15,931 bases of DNA. Origin: Actinomycetes bacterium (lineage in GTDB: Bacteria > Actinomycetota > Actinomycetes > Actinomycetales > Cellulomonadaceae). Below, piece after piece: positions 12,275 through 15,931 of this stretch. Location of the stretch: NCBI GenBank assembly GCA_023418375.1, contig JAEZZV010000330.1:1-15931 (forward strand), in the 5' to 3' direction. A program made the translations under genes and the position numbers. Each line of letters begins with the position of its first letter. The first letter of the stretch is position 1. The notes beneath the pieces were generated by a model that saw nothing but the letters and a program-made list of their open reading frames with translations, did no database searches and was not told where the DNA came from.

Positions 12275-13938
12275 CGAGGGTCTCCCTTCGGTTCACGCCA
12301 GCGGTTGGTGACGGGCAGGCGGCGGTCGCGCCCGAACGCGAGTGCGGTCACCTTCGGCCCCGGCGGGTACTGACGGCGCTTCCACTCCGCGCGGTCCACG
12401 AGCGCGAGGACCCGGTCGACGACGGCGGCGTCGAAGCCTCGCGCGATCAGCTCGTCCCGGCCCTCCGCGTGCTCGACGTACGCGTCGAGCACCTCGTCGA
12501 GCAGGTGGTACGGCGGCAGCGAGTCGGTGTCCATCTGCCCGGGCGCCAGCTCGGCCGAGGGCGGCTTGGTGATCGAGCTCTCCGGGATGGGCGGGATCTC
12601 TCCGGCGTCCAGCGCCGCCTGGTTGCGCCAGCGGGCCAGGGCCCAGACCCGCGACTTGTCGACGTCCTTCAGCGGCGCGAAGCCTCCGACGGCATCGCCG
12701 TAGATGGTCGAGTAGCCCACCGCGAGCTCGGACTTGTTGCCCGTCGCGAGCACGAGGTGACCCTCGACGTTGGAGAGCCCCATGAGGATGACGCCCCGGA
12801 TCCGCGCCTGCAGGTTCTCCCCGGCGATCCCCGGCAGGTCCATCTCGCCGTGGAACGCCGCGGCGAGCGGCTCGATGGGCTGCACCCGGTAGTCGGCCCC
12901 GATGCGGCCCGCGAGGTCCTCGGCGTCGTCCCTGGAGTGCTGCGACGAGTGCCGCGACGGCATCGAGACGCCGACGACGTTCGCCCCGCCGACGGCGTCC
13001 GCCGCCATCGCGGCCACCAGCGCGGAGTCGATGCCGCCGGAGAGGCCGAGCGCCACGGAGCGGAAGCCGTTCTTGCGGACGTAGCCCGCCAGCCCGGTGA
13101 CGACGGCGGCGTACACCTCGGCGTCCGGCTCCATGGGCGGCGCCAGGCGGCCCGGACGCGGTGGGGCGCCGTCGTCCGGCAGGTCCCAGACGAGCAGGTG
13201 CTCCACGAACTGCGGCGCCCGCGCCAGGACGGTCCCGTCGACGCCGACCACGAACGAGCCGCCGTCGAAGACCAGGTCGTCCTGGCCGCCGACCAGGTTC
13301 ACGTACGCGACGGGGGCACCGGCCTCCGCCGCCCGACGCGCGGCCAGCTCCGCCCGGACGCCGACCTTGCCCTCCTCGTAGGGCGAGCCGTTGAGCACGA
13401 GCAGCAGGTCGGCGTCGCCCATCGCGGGCAGGGGACCGCCGTCCTGCCAGATGTCCTCACACACCACGATCCCCGCGCGGACGGTCCGGCCGCCGGGCCC
13501 GGCGATCTCCGCCACGCAGCCGGCGTCGCCAGGCACGAAGATGCGGTACTCGTCGAAGACGCCGTAGTTGGGCAGGTGGTGCTTGTCGTAGGTGGCGACC
13601 ACGGCGCCGCCGCGCACCACCACAGCCCGGTTCGTCGGGCGACCCTCGCGCCCGGGCAAGGCGCTGCGGCCGAGCGTGCCGAGCACGACGGTGAGGTCGC
13701 CGAGCCCGCGCTCGACGAGGCCGGCCGTGACCTGAGCCAGGGCGGCGTCGGCGGCGCGCGCGAAGGAGTCGCGCAGGGCGAGGTCCTCGATGGGGTAGCC
13801 GGTGAGAACCATCTCGGGGAAGACGACCACGTCGGCGCCGGCGTCGGCGGCGCGTGCCGACCACTCCAGGACCAGTGCGGCGTTCACCGACACGTCCCCG
13901 ACGCACGGGTCCACCTGGGCGAGGGCGATGCGGGCCAT
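12271..13938 (-). CDS. nadE: NAD+ synthetase, glutamine-dependent
   Basis: This enzyme makes NAD from deamido-NAD, ATP and glutamine, the last step of NAD biosynthesis. It has 555 aa in two domains. The N-terminal nitrilase-like glutaminase (about 1-255) has the triad Glu42 (FPEMVLTGYP), Lys119 (YDKHHLPNYGVFDEYR) and Cys160 (VVCEDIW). The C-terminal synthetase (about 275-555) has the PP-loop SGGIDSAL (300-307), the LATGNKSELAVGY segment (397-409) and a GDAVGGFAPLKDV stretch (414-426). It is of the shorter bacterial class rather than the roughly 680-aa M. tuberculosis type. Start ATG 13938 matches the beginning of homology (MARIALAQ); a -10 box 7 bp upstream and no ribosome-binding site suggest a leaderless mRNA. 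It overlaps panB by ATGA and diverges from glnA2. Confidence 0.96.
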   Translation of the reverse strand: MARIALAQVDPCVGDVSVNAALVLEWSARAADAGADVVVFPEMVLTGYPIEDLALRDSFARAADAALAQVTAGLVERGLGDLTVVLGTLGRSALPGREGRPTNRAVVVRGGAVVATYDKHHLPNYGVFDEYRIFVPGDAGCVAEIAGPGGRTVRAGIVVCEDIWQDGGPLPAMGDADLLLVLNGSPYEEGKVGVRAELAARRAAEAGAPVAYVNLVGGQDDLVFDGGSFVVGVDGTVLARAPQFVEHLLVWDLPDDGAPPRPGRLAPPMEPDAEVYAAVVTGLAGYVRKNGFRSVALGLSGGIDSALVAAMAADAVGGANVVGVSMPSRHSSQHSRDDAEDLAGRIGADYRVQPIEPLAAAFHGEMDLPGIAGENLQARIRGVILMGLSNVEGHLVLATGNKSELAVGYSTIYGDAVGGFAPLKDVDKSRVWALARWRNQAALDAGEIPPIPESSITKPPSAELAPGQMDTDSLPPYHLLDEVLDAYVEHAEGRDELIARGFDAAVVDRVLALVDRAEWKRRQYPPGPKVTALAFGRDRRLPVTNRWREPKGDPR

Positions 13939-13951
13939 GTCGGCAACACTA
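13939..13951 (-). promoter_or_regulatory. leaderless promoter of nadE
   Basis: On the minus strand TAGTGT (13951-13946) is followed by 7 bp and the ATG of nadE, the same geometry as at map. There is no Shine-Dalgarno. No -35 box is clear at 16-19 bp. Confidence 0.42.
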
Positions 13952-14029
13952 GCGACGCCCGTCAGCCCCGCTCCCTGGCGCCCACGCGCCGCCCGCCGAC
14001 GCTCCGACGAGGCCGGACGCCGCGCCGAC

Positions 14030-14050
14030 ACATCCCGGCAACACGGGTGT
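14030..14050 (+). promoter_or_regulatory. inverted repeat just before the glnA2 ribosome-binding site
   Basis: ACA-t-CCCG (14030-14037) and CGGG-TGT (14044-14050) form a 7-bp stem with a single bulged T and loop GCAACA. The hairpin ends two bases before GCAGGA (14052-14057), the likely glnA2 ribosome-binding site. It could be an operator or an mRNA hairpin affecting translation. No good match to a GlnR box (GTnAC-n6-GnAAC) was seen in 13939-14065. Confidence 0.25.
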
Positions 14051-14065
14051 AGCAGGATGTGCGCC

Positions 14066-15403
14066 ATGGACAGGCAAGAGGAGTTCGTGCTCCGCACCGT
14101 CGAGGAGCGGGACATCCGCTTCATCCGTCTCTGGTTCACCGACGTTCTCGGCGTCCTGAAGTCGGTTGCGGTCGCGCCCGCCGAGCTCGAGTCCGCCTTC
14201 GGGGAGGGCATCGGGTTCGACGGCAGCGCCATCGAGGGACTGACGCGGGTCTACGAGGCGGACATGCTCGCCAAGCCGGACCCGTCCACGTTCCAGGTGC
14301 TGCCGTGGCGCGGCGAGACGCACGGCACCGCCCGCATGTTCTGCGACGTGCTCACCCCCGACGGGCAGCCGTCGGCGGCCGACCCGCGGCACGTCCTCAA
14401 GCGTGCGCTCGCCCGGGCGTCGGAGAAGGGGTTCACCTTCTACACGCACCCCGAGGTCGAGTTCTACCTGTTCGAGGGCCCCGCCGACCCGGCCAAGCCG
14501 CTCGTCCCGGTCGACGCCGGGGGCTACTTCGACCACGTGCCGCGGGGGACCGGTCACGACTTCCGGCGCGCTGCGATCCAGATGCTCGAGTCCATGGGCA
14601 TCTCGGTGGAGTTCTCCCACCACGAGGCCGGGCCCGGCCAGAACGAGATCGACCTGCGCTACGCCGACGCGCTGACGACGGCGGACAACATCATGACGTT
14701 CCGCACGGTCGTCAAGGAGGTCGCGCTCGAGCAGGGCCTCTTCGCGTCCTTCATGCCTAAGCCGCTGGGCGACCACCCGGGCTCGGGCATGCACACGCAC
14801 CTGTCGCTCTTCGAGGGCGACCGGAACGCGTTCTACGAGCCGAGCGCGCCCCTCGAGCTGTCGGCGACCGCGCGTCACTTCATCGCCGGCCTGCTGCGGC
14901 ACTCCGCCGAGATCACGGCGATCACCAACCAGTGGGTCAACTCCTACAAGCGCCTGTGGGGCGGCGCGGAGGCGCCGTCGTACGTGTGCTGGGGGCACAA
15001 CAACCGATCAGCCCTGGTCCGTGTGCCGCTGTACAAGCCGGGCAAGGGCAACTCGACCCGCGTCGAGTACCGGGGCGTGGACTCCGCCACGAACCCGTAC
15101 CTCGCGTTCGCCGTCCTGCTGGCCGCCGGCCTCAAGGGCATCGAGGAGGGCTACGAGCTGCCCGACGGCGCCGAGGACGACGTCTGGGAGCTCACCGACT
15201 CCGAGCGCCGGGCGATGGGCATCGACCCGCTGCCGTCGTCGCTCGAGCACGCGATCACGATCATGGAGAACTCCGAGCTCGTGGCCGAGACGCTCGGGGA
15301 GCACGTCTTCAACTTCGTGCTGCGCAACAAGCGGCAGGAGTGGGACGCGTACCGCGCCCAGGTCACCCCGTACGAGCTGACGCGGTACCTGCCGCTCCTG
15401 TGA
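14066..15403 (+). CDS. glnA2: glutamine synthetase, GlnA2 type
   Basis: This class I glutamine synthetase (445 aa) closely resembles M. tuberculosis GlnA2 (446 aa) as I recall it, from MDRQEEFVLRT onward. Active-site segments are HPEVEFYLF (128-136; Glu130 and Glu132 bind metal), NEIDLRYAD (193-201), GSGMHTHLSLF (239-249), NQWVNSYKRL (288-297), NRSALVRVP (313-321) and RVEYRG (332-337). At the loop where adenylylated enzymes have NLYDLPPEE, this protein has DVWELTDSE (372-380), so Trp374 replaces the regulatory Tyr. GlnE should therefore not modify it at that site. The start is ATG 14066 with GCAGGA 8 bp upstream; an in-frame ATG at 14057 overlaps that element. The glnE gene follows after 16 bp. 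GlnA2-like enzymes in some actinobacteria have been linked to other ligations, so glutamine synthesis is the default, not proven. Confidence 0.94.
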   Translation: MDRQEEFVLRTVEERDIRFIRLWFTDVLGVLKSVAVAPAELESAFGEGIGFDGSAIEGLTRVYEADMLAKPDPSTFQVLPWRGETHGTARMFCDVLTPDGQPSAADPRHVLKRALARASEKGFTFYTHPEVEFYLFEGPADPAKPLVPVDAGGYFDHVPRGTGHDFRRAAIQMLESMGISVEFSHHEAGPGQNEIDLRYADALTTADNIMTFRTVVKEVALEQGLFASFMPKPLGDHPGSGMHTHLSLFEGDRNAFYEPSAPLELSATARHFIAGLLRHSAEITAITNQWVNSYKRLWGGAEAPSYVCWGHNNRSALVRVPLYKPGKGNSTRVEYRGVDSATNPYLAFAVLLAAGLKGIEEGYELPDGAEDDVWELTDSERRAMGIDPLPSSLEHAITIMENSELVAETLGEHVFNFVLRNKRQEWDAYRAQVTPYELTRYLPLL

Positions 15404-15419
15404 GCGCGGGGGCGCGCAG

Positions 15420-15931
15420 GTGACCAGTCCGTCCACCCGGCCCTCGGGCACGCTGCGCGGCACGCTCGTGCGCCTGGGCTTCGCCGACCCCGACCGTGCC
15501 GCCGGGCTGCTCGCCGACGAGCACCTGCGCGCCGCCGTCGGAGCTCTCGACGACGGGTCCCCCCTGCTCGCCGCCCTGGGGACCTGCGCCTCGCCGGACG
15601 AGGCGCTCCTCGGCCTCACGCGCCTGGTCGACGCCGCGCACGGCACGACGGTCGCCACGCCGCTGCGGACCCTGCTCGGCGCCCAGTCCGTGGCGCGCGA
15701 CCGGCTCCTGGGCGTCGTCGGCGCTTCCACCGCCCTCGCCGACCACCTGGCGCGCCATCCGGAGGACGCGCTCGCCATCGGCGGGGCGGACCTGCTCACG
15801 CCCGACCCGGACGCCGTGCGCACCGAGCTGCTGGCGGCCGTCGCGGCCGTCGAGGTGGCGGTGGACGGCGGACCGCCGGTGCCCGTGGCGGGAGTCGTGG
15901 GCGAGGCGGGCACCGACGCGCTCCGCCGGGC
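15420..15931 (+). CDS. glnE: glutamine-synthetase adenylyltransferase, N-terminal part
   Basis: This gene runs off the window; only the first 170 codons are present, whereas the full bifunctional enzyme is about 1000 aa. It adenylylates and deadenylylates glutamine synthetase in response to PII and glutamine. The start GTG 15420 is 16 bp after the glnA2 stop. The translation begins VTSPSTRPSGTLRGTLVRLG, then has helical Ala/Leu-rich repeats and DRLLGVVGASTALADHLARHPED (given in part), which matches the GlnE N-terminal pattern of RLL.VLG.S..L.DHL.RHP. No nucleotidyltransferase motif is reached within the window. The glnA2-glnE order is shared with mycobacteria (Rv2222c-Rv2221c), and co-transcription is likely. 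Confidence 0.9.
   Translation, partial: MTSPSTRPSGTLRGTLVRLGFADPDRAAGLLADEHLRAAVGALDDGSPLLAALGTCASPDEALLGLTRLVDAAHGTTVATPLRTLLGAQSVARDRLLGVVGASTALADHLARHPEDALAIGGADLLTPDPDAVRTELLAAVAAVEVAVDGGPPVPVAGVVGEAGTDALRR

Noticed and set aside
12259..14052. A 597-codon plus-strand frame opposite nadE
   Set aside because: Antisense shadow; nadE has both catalytic domains with all key residues.
13939..14065. A GlnR operator upstream of glnA2
   Set aside because: No convincing GTnAC-n6-GnAAC match was found in the 127-bp divergent region.
1..15931. Mobile elements, CRISPR, phage or defence genes
   Set aside because: No transposase, integrase, regularly spaced repeats, target-site duplications or foreign base composition were seen; all large genes are housekeeping types.

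Overview
The window is about 15.9 kb of very GC-rich DNA with strong G/C bias at third codon positions, frequent GTG starts and many start/stop overlaps. This points to an actinobacterium. Protein resemblance and the mix of genes suggest the Micrococcales, perhaps near Cellulomonadaceae or Promicromonosporaceae, but this is an inference from memory. I recognise a chromosomal housekeeping locus. I see no integrase, transposase, CRISPR array, toxin-antitoxin pair or defence island, and no clearly new multi-gene system.

Layout. (1) 1-4001: aceE (pyruvate dehydrogenase E1) reads leftward, diverging from a rightward DUF3052 gene coupled to an AhpE-type peroxiredoxin; the 304-bp divergent region holds palindromes and a spaced direct repeat. 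(2) 4053-4126: tRNA-Val(UAC), followed by a convergent GAF-domain gene. (3) 4682-7382: a tightly coupled trio of Nif3-like protein, coiled-coil zinc-ribbon protein and histidine phosphatase, followed 34 bp later by the RNase P RNA gene rnpB (about 7417-7803). (4) 7804-8069: intergenic DNA with a relatively AT-rich patch and terminator-like and promoter-like elements, then a small membrane-anchored CxxC/CxxC protein. (5) 8471-11147: a leftward four-gene unit of map, ppgK, a small DUF6191-like gene and an MBL-fold hydrolase. (6) 11194-11418: a small conserved-looking gene. (7) 11429-13938: leftward nadE-panB with an ATGA overlap. (8) 14066-end: rightward glnA2 and the 5' part of glnE.

How the genes relate. 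Most are central metabolism or cofactor supply: pyruvate to acetyl-CoA (aceE), polyphosphate/ATP-dependent glucose phosphorylation (ppgK), pantothenate for CoA (panB), NAD (nadE), glutamine synthesis and its adenylyltransferase (glnA2, glnE), N-terminal methionine removal (map), and tRNA supply and processing (tRNA-Val, rnpB). The order aceE / DUF3052-ahpE / nif3-zinc ribbon-phosphatase / panB / glnA2-glnE resembles, as I recall it, the M. tuberculosis Rv2241-Rv2221c stretch. The window therefore looks like an old actinobacterial backbone with local insertions (rnpB, the map-ppgK unit, nadE).

The most interesting signals are regulatory or small. A 20-bp stretch is almost identical before the two stable RNA genes. 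Leaderless-looking -10/start arrangements precede nif3, map and nadE. An operator-like palindrome lies upstream of aceE. The histidine phosphatase lacks a usual active-site Arg and the RNase H domain of its mycobacterial counterpart. GlnA2 sits beside glnE but has Trp where the adenylylated Tyr would be.
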